Shown here: one piece after another, positions 1 to 7,936 of the stretch
Layout: the number at the start of each line of letters is the position of its first letter
How positions within the stretch are numbered: the first letter of the stretch is position 1
Source of the DNA: JAJRWS01 sp039831705
GTDB lineage: Bacteria > Planctomycetota > Planctomycetia > Pirellulales > Lacipirellulaceae
Direction: 5' to 3'
DNA length: 19,533 nucleotides
Assembly: GCA_039831705.1 (NCBI GenBank)
Contig: JBDOMT010000114.1
Span: 1-19,533 of the forward strand
Made by a program: the position numbers and the translations under genes
Notes under the pieces: generated by a model
Seen by the model: the letters and a program-made list of their open reading frames with translations, nothing else
Told to the model about the DNA's origin: nothing
The model's database searches: none

Positions 1-712
1 CCGTGTCGATACTTGGTATGCAGATACTCTGTGCCCCCACCGCAGCCAGGGCCCAGGGGAACAGCCAGCCGTTGCAGTGAAACATGGGCAACGTCCACAA
101 GTATAGACTCTCGGTGGTCAGGCGGTGTTCCAGCGCCATCGCCAGTGCATTGAGATAAGCGCCCCGGTGTGAATACATCACCCCTTTCGGCCGGCCGGTG
201 GTACCGGAAGTGTAGTTGATGGAAATCGTCTCCTCCTCATCGACTAACCACGAATCGACAACTTCGTCCTCACCGGTCGCTAAAAATGGCTCCCATTGGT
301 CGTGGAGATTCCATTTTTGGACACTTGTGGGAATAGCCGCGCATTGGGCCTCCAACTCGGGCGAAAAAAAGAGCAATCGGGCACCCGATTGTTGCACGAT
401 GTAGGCAATTTCCCGCTCACTGAGACGCGTGTTCATCGCCACCAGCACACCACCGGCCAGGGGCACCGCGAAATGTGCCAACAACAACGCCTCCGAGTTC
501 CAAGCCAACAGAGCGACCCGGTCTCCATGCTGCAATCCAGCTTTTCGCAGTGCATGGGCACAACGACGAGCACGCCCCCGAAATTCTTGCCAAGTAAATA
601 TTTTCGGACCGTCGACCACAGCGACCCGATCAGCGTAGACGTCTCCCGCCCGCTCCAAAAAGTTTATCGGACTGAGTTCCTGCCGATCGACTTGCACACC
701 TTGATCACCCAT
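1..712 (-). CDS. AMP-forming acyl-CoA synthetase (partial, C-terminal part beyond window)
   Basis: Only the first 237 codons lie in the window. The protein should activate a fatty or related carboxylic acid to acyl-AMP and then the CoA thioester in the cytoplasm. The AMP-binding P-loop YTSGTTGRPKG is at about residues 167-177, preceded by an N-terminal segment typical of the ANL superfamily (W-x-E-F-x-x-R-A-R-R-x-A near residue 41). Downstream, the motif LPMFHCNGWLFPWA resembles the branch that holds DmdB-type methylmercaptopropionate-CoA ligases and medium/long-chain acyl-CoA ligases; substrate cannot be decided. The start is ATG at 712-710, supported by GGAGG (724-728) 11 nt upstream. It is divergent from yifB across a 266-bp gap. 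The family assignment is firm; the exact substrate is not. Confidence 0.9.
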   Translation of the reverse strand, partial: MGDQGVQVDRQELSPINFLERAGDVYADRVAVVDGPKIFTWQEFRGRARRCAHALRKAGLQHGDRVALLAWNSEALLLAHFAVPLAGGVLVAMNTRLSEREIAYIVQQSGARLLFFSPELEAQCAAIPTSVQKWNLHDQWEPFLATGEDEVVDSWLVDEEETISINYTSGTTGRPKGVMYSHRGAYLNALAMALEHRLTTESLYLWTLPMFHCNGWLFPWALAAVGAQSICIPSIDT

Positions 713-978
713 CGCAGCAACTTCCTCCCTGAGAGTAAGAGACAGCCGACTAAAAGTTGACTTTGTTGATTCGGGACATCTTTACGGTTACCAACATTCG
801 CCCCAATGTAGAAATCTGTGTTAAATCCGTGTAAATCGTGGCTTTTTCAATCATTGCCATTGAACTTACCGCTGTAGCACCAGGAACGTATTAAAAATAT
901 CCCCAAAGGCCTCTTGTACTCACCGTCAGGTTAAGTGCACAATAGTGTACATAAGTACACATCCCTGGAAACCTCACT
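713..978. other. Divergent intergenic region between acyl-CoA synthetase and yifB
   Basis: The 266-bp gap must hold the promoters of both flanking genes, but I cannot place -35/-10 boxes with confidence. It contains three loose direct repeats of AAATCYGTGT type at 812-821, 823-832 and 833-841 (the last shortened, AAATCGTGG), spaced 10-11 bp, and the 16-bp palindrome described separately. No convincing small gene is visible. Confidence 0.5.
945..960. promoter_or_regulatory. Perfect 16-bp palindrome upstream of yifB, possible operator
   Basis: The sequence GTGTAC-ATAA-GTACAC is a perfect inverted repeat with 6-bp arms and a 4-bp spacer. It ends 18 bp before the yifB start codon. Its position, near where a transcription start would lie, and its dyad symmetry suggest a site for a dimeric repressor or activator. 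The regulator is unknown, and the arms could also form a short hairpin in the 5' leader. Seen: the palindrome. Inferred: the regulatory role. Confidence 0.4.
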
Positions 979-2568
979 ATGCTTGCCAAACTGCACACCT
1001 TGTCACCGCTGGGAACCGACGCCTTGCCGGTTGAAGTGGAAGTCGATATTTCGGCCATAGGCCTGTCGAAAGTACTGTTGGTAGGGCTGCCTGAAACGGC
1101 CGTGAAGGAGAGCATCCATCGGGTGGAACGGGCGTTGGCGAACTCTGCATTTTGGCTTCCTGATGAGCGAATCGTCATCAATCTGGCCCCTGCCGATCTA
1201 CCCAAACAGGCCACTTCCTTCGAATTGCCGATGGCGTTGGGCCTGTTGGCTGCCAGCGGTCAGCTTAGCTCGGATCGGTTTAGCGACTATGCCGTCGTCG
1301 GCGAACTGGCCTTGGATGGTAGCACTCGTGCCGTCAAAGGCGCATTGTCGATGGCAATGGCAGCTGCAGCCAGTGGCAAGCGTGGTCTGGTGATTCCCGA
1401 ACAAAACGGGGCGGAAGCCGCTGTCGTTTCAGGACTCGAAGTGATTACCGTCGACAGTCTGACTCAAGCGGCCGGATTTTTCGGAGGCCATTTAGACTTG
1501 GCACCGGTCCCCGCGAAAATTGACCAGTTATTCGAAGAGTTGGGCCATTACGATGTCGATTTTGGCGACGTGCGCGGTCAAGAAATGGCCAAACGGGCGT
1601 TAACTCTGGCAGCCGCTGGCGCGCACAATCTGCTCATGGTTGGACCTCCCGGTTCGGGCAAAACCATGTTGGCCAAACGGGTACCAACTATCTTGCCTCA
1701 GCTATCGGCTGCGGAATCGATTGAAACCACGCGTATTTATAGCGCTATGGGCCGGTTGCCAGAAGGTCGCCCGCTGATGGTCCGCCGCCCCTACCGCGCA
1801 CCCCACCACACCACCAGCAACGCCGGACTGGTAGGAGGCGGTTCCACCCCGACTCCAGGCGACATCAGCATGGCCCACCATGGCGTGTTGTTTCTCGACG
1901 AACTGCCGGAGTTTAATCGGCAAACGCTGGAGGTCCTCCGCCAGCCACTGGAAGATGGCCAGGTAACCATCAGCAGAGCCCTGCGGAGCACCACGTTTCC
2001 TGCCAACTTCATGTTAATTGCCTCCTTAAATCCGTGCCCATGCGGCTATCGCAACGATCCGCGCAAAGATTGCCACTGTTCGATCCCTCAGGTGGAGCGC
2101 TACATGTCCAAGATCAGTGGACCTCTGCTGGATCGGATCGACCTGCACATCGAAGTTCCGGCAGTACCATTTCAGGAATTTGCTTCCCAACTTGAAGGAA
2201 CTGACAGCCGCACCATGCGCACTCAAGTGGAACAGGCGCGGCGGCGGCAGGTCGAACGTTTTCATCGCTGGGCATCTAATAACAACAGGGCGATGGGCGT
2301 GAATGGTGCATCTGGAGGCAGTGAAGTAACCCACGCCAACGCACAGATGTCCAGCCGACAGTTACGTAAGTTGTGCAAGCTCAGTGGTCCGTGTTCCCGC
2401 CTCATGGAAGCAAGCGTACAGGAATTGGGACTCTCGGCCCGGGCCCACGACAAAGTGTTACGCGTGTCACGCACCATCGCCGACGTCGATGATAGCGAAG
2501 AGATTCGCGAAGAACACCTCAGCGAAGCAGTCAACTACCGCATGCTCGATCGGCAGTTTTGGAGCTAG
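979..2568 (+). CDS. yifB: YifB/ComM family Mg-chelatase-like AAA+ ATPase
   Basis: The 529-residue length is normal for the family. The N-terminal ChlI-like domain (residues 1-170) begins MLAKLHTLSPLG. The AAA+ Mg-chelatase domain follows: Walker A GPPGSGKT (222-229), Walker B VLFLDE (303-308), a probable arginine finger in LLDRIDLH (383-390) and a conserved four-cysteine cluster (C353, C355, C365, C367). The C-terminal helical lid domain follows it. Characterised ComM (Vibrio cholerae) is a hexameric helicase promoting branch migration in natural transformation; in non-competent bacteria the homologue is usually called YifB and its role is less clear. The ATG lacks a strong Shine-Dalgarno but fits the conserved family N terminus. 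A perfect palindrome lies 18 bp upstream. The gene stands alone, followed by a repeat array. Confidence 0.95.
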   Translation: MLAKLHTLSPLGTDALPVEVEVDISAIGLSKVLLVGLPETAVKESIHRVERALANSAFWLPDERIVINLAPADLPKQATSFELPMALGLLAASGQLSSDRFSDYAVVGELALDGSTRAVKGALSMAMAAAASGKRGLVIPEQNGAEAAVVSGLEVITVDSLTQAAGFFGGHLDLAPVPAKIDQLFEELGHYDVDFGDVRGQEMAKRALTLAAAGAHNLLMVGPPGSGKTMLAKRVPTILPQLSAAESIETTRIYSAMGRLPEGRPLMVRRPYRAPHHTTSNAGLVGGGSTPTPGDISMAHHGVLFLDELPEFNRQTLEVLRQPLEDGQVTISRALRSTTFPANFMLIASLNPCPCGYRNDPRKDCHCSIPQVERYMSKISGPLLDRIDLHIEVPAVPFQEFASQLEGTDSRTMRTQVEQARRRQVERFHRWASNNNRAMGVNGASGGSEVTHANAQMSSRQLRKLCKLSGPCSRLMEASVQELGLSARAHDKVLRVSRTIADVDDSEEIREEHLSEAVNYRMLDRQFWS

Positions 2569-2635
2569 AGACCGTATTGGTGTGAGGGCAATTTTGGAAT
2601 TAGGTGGAATTCTGAAACAGTTGGCCAATTCGCTG

Positions 2636-2716
2636 TCGCCGCTACGCGGCTAGTTTGTTGCAAAATAATTCCGTGGGCTTACGCCCACGGCTAAACGATT
2701 TCGCCGCTACGCGGCT
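2636..2716 (-). repeat. REP/BIME-like array, left half (minus orientation)
   Basis: Read on the plus strand this is hairpin A' (GCCGC-TAC-GCGGC, 2638-2650), a 20-bp spacer, hairpin B' (CCGTGGGC-TTAC-GCCCACGG, 2671-2690), an 11-bp spacer CTAAACGATTT with one more T, then a second A' (2703-2715). The 16-mer containing A' is identical in both copies (2636-2651 and 2701-2716). Read on the minus strand, 2716 to 2669 aligns closely with the unit at 2893-2940: hairpin A, GAAA, about 10 bp ending in TTTAG, hairpin B, then GAA. It is therefore the same two-hairpin module in inverted orientation. Confidence 0.85.
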
Positions 2717-2829
2717 GTTTTGATAGCTGTACTTTGCTGCGAAATGATACCTTGAACGTTCAAAATTTGTGCAAAGACGCGACTATGAACCGTAGGCAAA
2801 ATACTCACTAGACCGATTTGTCAATATAT

Positions 2830-2980
2830 TTCCACCACGCAGTGGTGAAAGCAATTTGTCATCGTGAGTCAACACTCAGAACAACAACAATCAACCGCGC
2901 AGCGGTGAAAGCATTTAGTCGTGGGCGCGATCCCACGGAACTCAACACCAACAAACCTCAACCGCGCAGCGGCGAAAGCG
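2830..2980 (+). repeat. REP/BIME-like array, right half (plus orientation), beside transposase
   Basis: There are three units. Unit 1: ACCAC-GCA-GTGGT (2834-2846), GAAAGC, spacer, then a weaker hairpin TGAGT-CAAC-ACTCA (2865-2878). Unit 2: ACCGC-GCA-GCGGT (2894-2906), GAAAGC, ATTTAGT, then CGTGGG-CGCGAT-CCCACG (2920-2937). Unit 3: CCGC-GCA-GCGG (2962-2972), CGAAAGC, then the transposase start only 13 bp beyond. Units 1 and 2 differ by a paired change (A-T for G-C) in hairpin A, so the pairing is kept. With the left half this fills the 424-bp gap 2569-2992; no other gene is seen there. Confidence 0.85.
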
Positions 2981-2992
2981 AAGTAAGCAACT

Positions 2993-3445
2993 ATGTCTGG
3001 CACCTATTCGAATCTCGTCTATCACATTGTCTTCAGTACAAAAAATCGTTACCGATTAATCACTCATGCCTTAGAAGCAGACCTGTACAAATATGTTGGC
3101 GGAATCATTCGGGAAATTGGTGGCGTCTGTCTTGAAATCAATGGCACATCAGATCACGTTCATCTATTAACAAAACTCCCTCCCAAGCTTGCAATATCTA
3201 ATGTGCTACGGACCATCAAGGCAAATTCATCCAAGTGGGCGAACGAATCAAAACAAGGCCTGCGTAAATTCGGCTGGCAAGATGGCTATGCCTCGTTCAG
3301 TGTGAGCAAATCACAAATTCATTCCGTTCAACGATATGTCCGCAAGCAGAAAGAACATCACACTCAAACCGATTTCAAAACTGAATTCATTGAATTGCTT
3401 AACAAACATGACGTGGATTACGATGAACGGTACATTTGGAATTGA
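2993..3445 (+). CDS. tnpA: IS200/IS605-type Y1 HUH transposase (possible REP-associated transposase)
   Basis: The 150-residue protein is full length for single-domain TnpA. It begins with a YSNLVYHIVFSTKNRYR segment, the usual first strand of the family. The HUH metal motif is H55-V-H57 in DHVHLL, and the catalytic tyrosine is probably Y115 in RYVRKQ, with Q119 four residues on, matching the Tyr/Gln spacing of IS608 TnpA. These enzymes cut and rejoin single-stranded DNA at hairpins. No TnpB and no classical insertion-sequence ends are visible on the right, where uvrD ends only 20 bp away; on the left a dense hairpin array abuts the start. That favours a domesticated RAYT-like gene acting on REP hairpins, but a simple IS200-type element is possible. 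The start has no strong ribosome site. The catalytic residues look intact. Confidence 0.88.
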   Translation: MSGTYSNLVYHIVFSTKNRYRLITHALEADLYKYVGGIIREIGGVCLEINGTSDHVHLLTKLPPKLAISNVLRTIKANSSKWANESKQGLRKFGWQDGYASFSVSKSQIHSVQRYVRKQKEHHTQTDFKTEFIELLNKHDVDYDERYIWN

Positions 3446-3465
3446 TGTTTACACGGCACCGCTCC

Positions 3466-5502
3466 TTACTTCCCACTACCCGATCTCTTGCCACGATTTT
3501 TGGAGTGCGGGCCAGTTTTTCTGCCATGCCCTTTTCGGTCGGCCCTTTTTTTCTTGCCGTTTTCTGCCTGTCCGGTCATTTCATAGAGGAACCGGCTGGG
3601 GATCGTATCGCGCGCTTTGCCCCATTTGCGCCGCGAAAGTGATATCGACAGGGTAAGTCGCTCCTCGGCCCGAGTGACTCCCACGTAACAAAGACGTCGC
3701 TCCTCGTCAATCGCAGCACCTTCGACATCCACACTCCGTTTGTGCGGCAAAATCCCTTCTTCCAAGCCCACCATGTAGACATGCGGAAACTCCAAACCCT
3801 TGGCCGAATGGAGTGTCATCAGGGCAATGGCATTGTTTTGCAGTTGGTTTTCTTTGTCATCGCTATTGTCCTGGGGTCCCAGAACCAGGTCATCCAGGAA
3901 TTCTCGCAACGAGGGTTCGGCTGTGTCCTGTCGATAACTGGCAGCCGCATTGACAATTTCTTCGAGCGCGGCAAGACGGGTATCGCGTTCCAACGGATCG
4001 GGATACAAGGCGTCGAGTTGCCGCAGGTAGCGTGTGCGATCGATCACCAACTGCACCAGCTTGTCCAAAGGCAAATCATCAACTTGTCGTTGCAACTGCT
4101 CGATGAGAAGGCGAAACTCCTGAACTGCTTTACCAGCTTTGGCAGATAAACAGCAGGTGGCGACTGCATCTGGAATGACTTCCCATACGGTAGAGGCCGC
4201 ACTGGTGGCAGCGCTCAACAATCCTTTGACCGTGGAATTGCCGATGCCCCGTGCTGGTGTATTGATGATTCGCAACAGGGACGGCTCATCGTGTGGATTT
4301 TCGATGATTTTCAAGTACGACAACAAGTCACGGACCTCGCGGCGATCAAAAAACGACATACCTCCCACAAGGACATACGGTAAATTTGCCCGTCGCAATT
4401 CGGTTTCGAAACTGCGTGGCTGCTCATTGGTACGGCAAAGAATGGCAAAGTCCTGTGCGCGGGTACCAGGCATCGTCAATTGCTGCTGGATATCCACGAC
4501 AATCGCCTGTGCCTCGGCCGCTTCATCGGGCAGTTGGAGTATTCTCGGCTTCTGTCCTCCTCGACGCGCAGCGCGCAATACTTTGTCATGCCGATTGCTG
4601 TTGAAAACGATGAGCCGATTGGCATAATCCAAAATTGCTTCGGTAGAACGATAGTTATCTTCCAACCGCACCACGATGGCTTCCGGCCAATCGCGTTGAA
4701 ATTTCAGAATGTGTTCCACTTCTGCACCGCGCCAACCATAGATCGATTGGTCGTCGTCCCCCACCACGCACAAGTTGCGATGGCCCATCGCCAAGCCCTT
4801 GACGATAAGGTACTGACTGGCATTGGTATCTTGGTATTCGTCAATCATCACGTGATCGAACCGATCCGCTTCTTCGCGACGTACCGCCGGATACTTGGCG
4901 AACAATTGCTCGGTGAGGAAAAGCAAATCATCAAAATCGACCATTCCTTTGGCTTTGAGATTGCTTTGGTAACGGCGATAGGCGGCCGCCGCTAAGTGCT
5001 CGCGATCCGATTCGGCATTGGAAGCCGCCTGGCCGGGCATGATGGAATGCATCTTCCAGCCTCCCACAATCGCCAAAAAAACGCCGGGGCGCAAGGTCGC
5101 GTCAGCCACACGAATTTCGCGCAGAGCCCCACGCGCCTCCGACTCCTGATCCCCCCGGTCACAGATGGTAAACCGTTCCGGATAGCCCAGATGTTGAATG
5201 TGGCGACGAAGAATCCGCACGCAAAGTGAATGAAACGTAGATATTTGCGGCCTAGGACCGCGCGATTTACGTTTTCTTCCGATCTTGAGCAGTGCCCCGG
5301 CCCGTTGCTGCATTTCGCCAGCCGCTTTGCGGGTAAAAGTAACCGCCAAAATCCGCTCGGGGGACGTGCCTCGCCCAATGAGCTCAGCAATACGATGGGT
5401 CACCACCCGGGTTTTGCCAGTTCCCGCACCCGCCAGCACCAACATGGGCCCAGAAAGCTTGCGAACCGCTTCGCGTTGAGGAGGATTGAGGCCAGGAGGC
5501 AT
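3466..5502 (-). CDS. uvrD: UvrD/PcrA/Rep-type superfamily 1A DNA helicase
   Basis: A 678-residue 3'-5' DNA helicase. Visible motifs: Q-motif region LNPPQREAV (5-13); motif I GAGTGKT (25-31); Ia TFTRKAAGEM (55-64); II MIDEYQDTN (219-227); III VGDDDQSIYGWRGA (247-260); IV LEDNYRST; V MTLHSAKGLEFPHVYMVGLE; VI EERRLCYVGVTRAEERL. The C-terminal tail is short and very basic (Lys/Arg/Gly), which may aid DNA binding. The frame is open upstream to 5622, but the extra 40 residues come from heptameric intergenic repeats and do not resemble the family, so I place the start at ATG 5502-5500, where homology begins. There is no Shine-Dalgarno. It is convergent with the transposase (20-bp gap). Whether it is the repair UvrD or a PcrA/Rep orthologue cannot be settled here. 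Confidence 0.94.
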   Translation of the reverse strand: MPPGLNPPQREAVRKLSGPMLVLAGAGTGKTRVVTHRIAELIGRGTSPERILAVTFTRKAAGEMQQRAGALLKIGRKRKSRGPRPQISTFHSLCVRILRRHIQHLGYPERFTICDRGDQESEARGALREIRVADATLRPGVFLAIVGGWKMHSIMPGQAASNAESDREHLAAAAYRRYQSNLKAKGMVDFDDLLFLTEQLFAKYPAVRREEADRFDHVMIDEYQDTNASQYLIVKGLAMGHRNLCVVGDDDQSIYGWRGAEVEHILKFQRDWPEAIVVRLEDNYRSTEAILDYANRLIVFNSNRHDKVLRAARRGGQKPRILQLPDEAAEAQAIVVDIQQQLTMPGTRAQDFAILCRTNEQPRSFETELRRANLPYVLVGGMSFFDRREVRDLLSYLKIIENPHDEPSLLRIINTPARGIGNSTVKGLLSAATSAASTVWEVIPDAVATCCLSAKAGKAVQEFRLLIEQLQRQVDDLPLDKLVQLVIDRTRYLRQLDALYPDPLERDTRLAALEEIVNAAASYRQDTAEPSLREFLDDLVLGPQDNSDDKENQLQNNAIALMTLHSAKGLEFPHVYMVGLEEGILPHKRSVDVEGAAIDEERRLCYVGVTRAEERLTLSISLSRRKWGKARDTIPSRFLYEMTGQAENGKKKRADRKGHGRKTGPHSKNRGKRSGSGK

Positions 5503-5800
5503 AAATAGTTGGGAGTTGCTAGGCGCGAGTTGGTAGTTGGGCAAGTTTAGAGAGATCAGGCGGGGCTTTTTACCTCCTACGGATGGTAACGAGAGATAGC
5601 CCACTGGGGAAGATCCAGCCACGAACCATACATGCGCCTAACAACTTGCGCCTAGCGCCTCCCCTGCCCTTGACGCTAACATGCTTGCAGCATTACACTT
5701 CGGAGCTGTGGGATTCATATTTTTTGACCTTTGTACGCCACGACACAGCCCCTTATTGGTCAGCGGACAGCCCTTTTTAGTCACCGGACAAGCAGTCACC
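5503..5800. repeat. Intergenic gap with degenerate heptamer tracts (YGNNAGK family)
   Basis: The 298-bp gap between the divergent uvrD and TPR-protein genes holds two tracts with a 7-bp period. At 5503-5544 the successive heptamers are AAATAGT, TGGGAGT, TGCTAGG, CGCGAGT, TGGTAGT and TGGGCAA, directly abutting the uvrD start codon. At 5637-5657, read on the minus strand, they are CGCTAGG, CGCAAGT and TGTTAGG. The two tracts face each other around the uvrD leader. No further gene or clear promoter is visible. Confidence 0.6.
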
Positions 5801-6733
5801 ATGAAATCAGAACACCGTCACGATTTGGAAACCAATTGGCTGGCCCACCATCTGGCGGTTTGGATTGAGCAATTAAAGCCACATACTACCAAGTTGTTGT
5901 TGGCGGCGGGAGTCGTGACAGGCTTGCTGGTAGTCGTCTCGATCAGCTCCTCGGTAGATGCGTCGAAAAGCAAGGCAGCCTGGGAAGCCTACGCTTTGGC
6001 GGTCAATTCAACCGATCCCGAATTGATGCAATTGCAACAAGTGGCCGAGGAATTTCCAGACACGACCATGCAAGAATGGGCCTATGCCACATGGGCTGAC
6101 CGTCAGTTAATGATTGCGTCCAGTCGCTATTTGATCGATCGAGAAGCGGCCCGAGAGCGTCTGCGTAAAGTCCAGGGAAAATACGAATTCATCGTCAATT
6201 CGGGAGATCCGCAAATACGTGACCGAGCGCACTTTGGGCTGGCACGTGTCTATGAAATGCTGGATCAACTGGATAAAGCGAAAAATGAATATGCGTTGGT
6301 TCAAGGCGATCTGTTCAAGCTCGCCGAAGAACGTACCGACCAACTTAAATCGGATGCAGTACAGCAATCTTGCAAGTGGCTGGCGACGGTCGAATTGCCC
6401 TCACGCAATACGTTAAACGGCACCTCTTTGCCTGGAGCAGGTTTGTCGACTCAGGGCTTGCCCGGTAAACGCCCGCCTTTTGAGGCTTTCTCTCCGTCGA
6501 TCGGCAGCGACGGACTGTCGCAGAAATCTATCGAAGAATTACTCGGAGGCACTGCTTCTTCTGAGCCAGAGGGGCCTTCTGAACCAGAGGGCACCGCTCC
6601 GACCGAAACCGATAGCCAGGGCCAGGAGAATAAAGAAAACGGTGAAAATCTGGAGGGAGATCAAGCTGACGGGGCAGAGTCGTCGGATCAACCAGCCCCA
6701 TCGGACAATCCTACGTCGTCGGACCAACCGTGA
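5801..6733 (+). CDS. Membrane-anchored TPR-like protein (YfgM-like architecture)
   Basis: A 310-residue protein. About 30 N-terminal residues are followed by one hydrophobic segment (about 31-48, rich in L, A, V and G), then a helical region (about 55-205) with TPR-like helix pairs, for example around HFGLARVYEMLDQLDKAKNEY. The last 75 residues are a low-complexity acidic tail rich in E, G, S, P, Q and D, with an imperfect repeat SEPEGP/SEPEGT. The order cytoplasmic stub, single membrane helix and TPR domain resembles YfgM/TPR_21 proteins, which act as periplasmic or membrane-bound chaperone partners of the Sec translocon; here that is only an analogy. The start is the ATG before KSEHRH. The frame is open further upstream, to 5681, but that part lacks family-like sequence. 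It is coupled to rluD by a 4-nt overlap. Confidence 0.75.
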   Translation: MKSEHRHDLETNWLAHHLAVWIEQLKPHTTKLLLAAGVVTGLLVVVSISSSVDASKSKAAWEAYALAVNSTDPELMQLQQVAEEFPDTTMQEWAYATWADRQLMIASSRYLIDREAARERLRKVQGKYEFIVNSGDPQIRDRAHFGLARVYEMLDQLDKAKNEYALVQGDLFKLAEERTDQLKSDAVQQSCKWLATVELPSRNTLNGTSLPGAGLSTQGLPGKRPPFEAFSPSIGSDGLSQKSIEELLGGTASSEPEGPSEPEGTAPTETDSQGQENKENGENLEGDQADGAESSDQPAPSDNPTSSDQP

Positions 6734-7764
6734 ATGGCCACCGCCAAGATGCTGGGAATGACGAGCCAGCGACTGGCAATGCCGATCACTTCCAGGTTCC
6801 CATCACCACTGACAAGCAACGTCTTGACGTTTTTCTAGCGTCTCAATACCCACAAGTCAGCCGGGCTCGCATTCGCCGTGGAATCGATGACCATTTAGCC
6901 ACCGTCGACGGCAAGGTGAGGAAAGCCTCCTATCGAGTCGCCGCGGAACAAAGCATTCTGTTTACACTCCCTTCACCTCCTCCAGACGGTCCCCAGCCTG
7001 AACCGATTGCACTGGAGTTGCTCTATGAAGACGAAGTGATGGCGGTCGTCAACAAGCCCTCCGGCATGGTCGTCCATCCGGCCAAAGGTCATTGGTCAGG
7101 GACCATGGCCAGCGCCCTGGTACACCATTTTAGCCAGCTCAGTAGCACCGGTGGAGCAACTCGCCCCGGCATTGTCCACCGGCTCGATCGTGACACCAGC
7201 GGTGCGATCGTGGTGGCCAAAACCGATGCGAGCCATGAAAATCTGGCACGCCAATTCCAAGCTCGTACCGTGCAAAAACAATACGTAGCAGTCGTTCGAG
7301 GTAGCATGGGCCCAGACCGTGACCAAATCGACCAGCCGATCGGCAACCACCCTTCGCAACGACAAAAAAAAGCCATCCGGAGTGGTCACCCATCGAGTCG
7401 CTCGGCCCAAACCTTCGTGGAAGTACTCGAACGATTCCCGGGACTCACGCTGGTGCAAGCATTCCCCAAGACCGGACGAACGCACCAAATCCGATTGCAT
7501 CTAGGCCACTTGCGCTGCCCTGTCCTGTGCGACAAACTCTACGGTGGCCAGTCTCGATTGACCCTTGGGGAACTACGGACTCTCTGCCATGCTCCCGATT
7601 TAGCAGCTGAGTTGCCAGCCGAACATTGCCTCCTCGAACGGCAAGCCCTGCATGCCCAGCGAATCGCGATCGCACACCCAACCACCGGCGCGGCGATGGA
7701 ATTCACGGCGCCTCTGCCGGCAGATCTGGAGCAGTTGTTGAAGATTTTACGCGACGTGCCGTAG
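6730..7764 (+). CDS. rluD: RluD-family 23S rRNA pseudouridine synthase
   Basis: A 344-residue enzyme that isomerises uridine to pseudouridine in RNA. The N-terminal S4-like RNA-binding domain spans about residues 25-80 (RLDVFLASQY, then SRARIRRGIDDHLATVDGK). The catalytic domain holds the signature HRLDRDTSG (150-158), with the nucleophilic aspartate being D153, followed by KQYVAVVRG and the C-terminal motif KTGRTHQIRLHLGHL. Length and domain order match RluD rather than RluA, which lacks S4. The likely targets are the helix 69 uridines of 23S rRNA. The start is GTG at 6730, inside the upstream gene's stop (GTGA overlap), implying translational coupling. The nearby ATG at 6734 is in another frame. 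A 72-bp palindromic element lies 52 bp after the stop. Confidence 0.93.
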   Translation: MNGHRQDAGNDEPATGNADHFQVPITTDKQRLDVFLASQYPQVSRARIRRGIDDHLATVDGKVRKASYRVAAEQSILFTLPSPPPDGPQPEPIALELLYEDEVMAVVNKPSGMVVHPAKGHWSGTMASALVHHFSQLSSTGGATRPGIVHRLDRDTSGAIVVAKTDASHENLARQFQARTVQKQYVAVVRGSMGPDRDQIDQPIGNHPSQRQKKAIRSGHPSSRSAQTFVEVLERFPGLTLVQAFPKTGRTHQIRLHLGHLRCPVLCDKLYGGQSRLTLGELRTLCHAPDLAAELPAEHCLLERQALHAQRIAIAHPTTGAAMEFTAPLPADLEQLLKILRDVP

Positions 7765-7816
7765 TTCCCTAATGCCAGAAGGGAACTCAGCCCAACCCTG
7801 CACTGCACAAAACACA

Positions 7817-7888
7817 GGTGGCAGCGACAGTCGTTCGGAGTTGGCGTTGCTACTGAGTTAGCTTTTTCGAACGTTTGTCGGTGCCACC
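7817..7888. repeat. 72-bp palindromic element, copy 1 (possible bidirectional terminator)
   Basis: The element has 21-bp arms (7817-7837 and 7868-7888) starting GGTGGC and ending GCCACC, around a 30-bp centre. The arms pair with three imperfect positions, one of them G-U. Copy 2 at 11515-11586 has the same length and matches at 58 of 72 positions, with differences mainly in the centre. It sits between the convergent ends of rluD and the PIG-L gene, a position that suits a two-way transcription terminator. There is a run of five T in the centre but no classical T-tract after the stem. Confidence 0.75.
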
Positions 7889-7936
7889 CACGAGCTTCGA
7901 AATACATTCATTCAACATTGAGTTGATATACATTCT

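Noticed and set aside
2636..2980. CRISPR array
   Set aside because: The repeats are short hairpins of varying spacing and occur in both orientations, without uniform spacers and without cas genes; they fit a REP/BIME array.
4480..4995. Plus-strand open frame of 171 codons opposite the UvrD-type helicase
   Set aside because: It lies antisense to conserved helicase motifs and shows no family sequence.
5503..5622. 40-residue N-terminal extension of the helicase
   Set aside because: The extension is encoded largely by heptameric intergenic repeats and has no family similarity; homology begins at the ATG at 5502.
5681..5800. 40-residue N-terminal extension of the TPR-like protein
   Set aside because: It would place an extra hydrophobic stretch before the normal polar stub and membrane helix; the ATG at 5801 fits the architecture better, although this is not certain.
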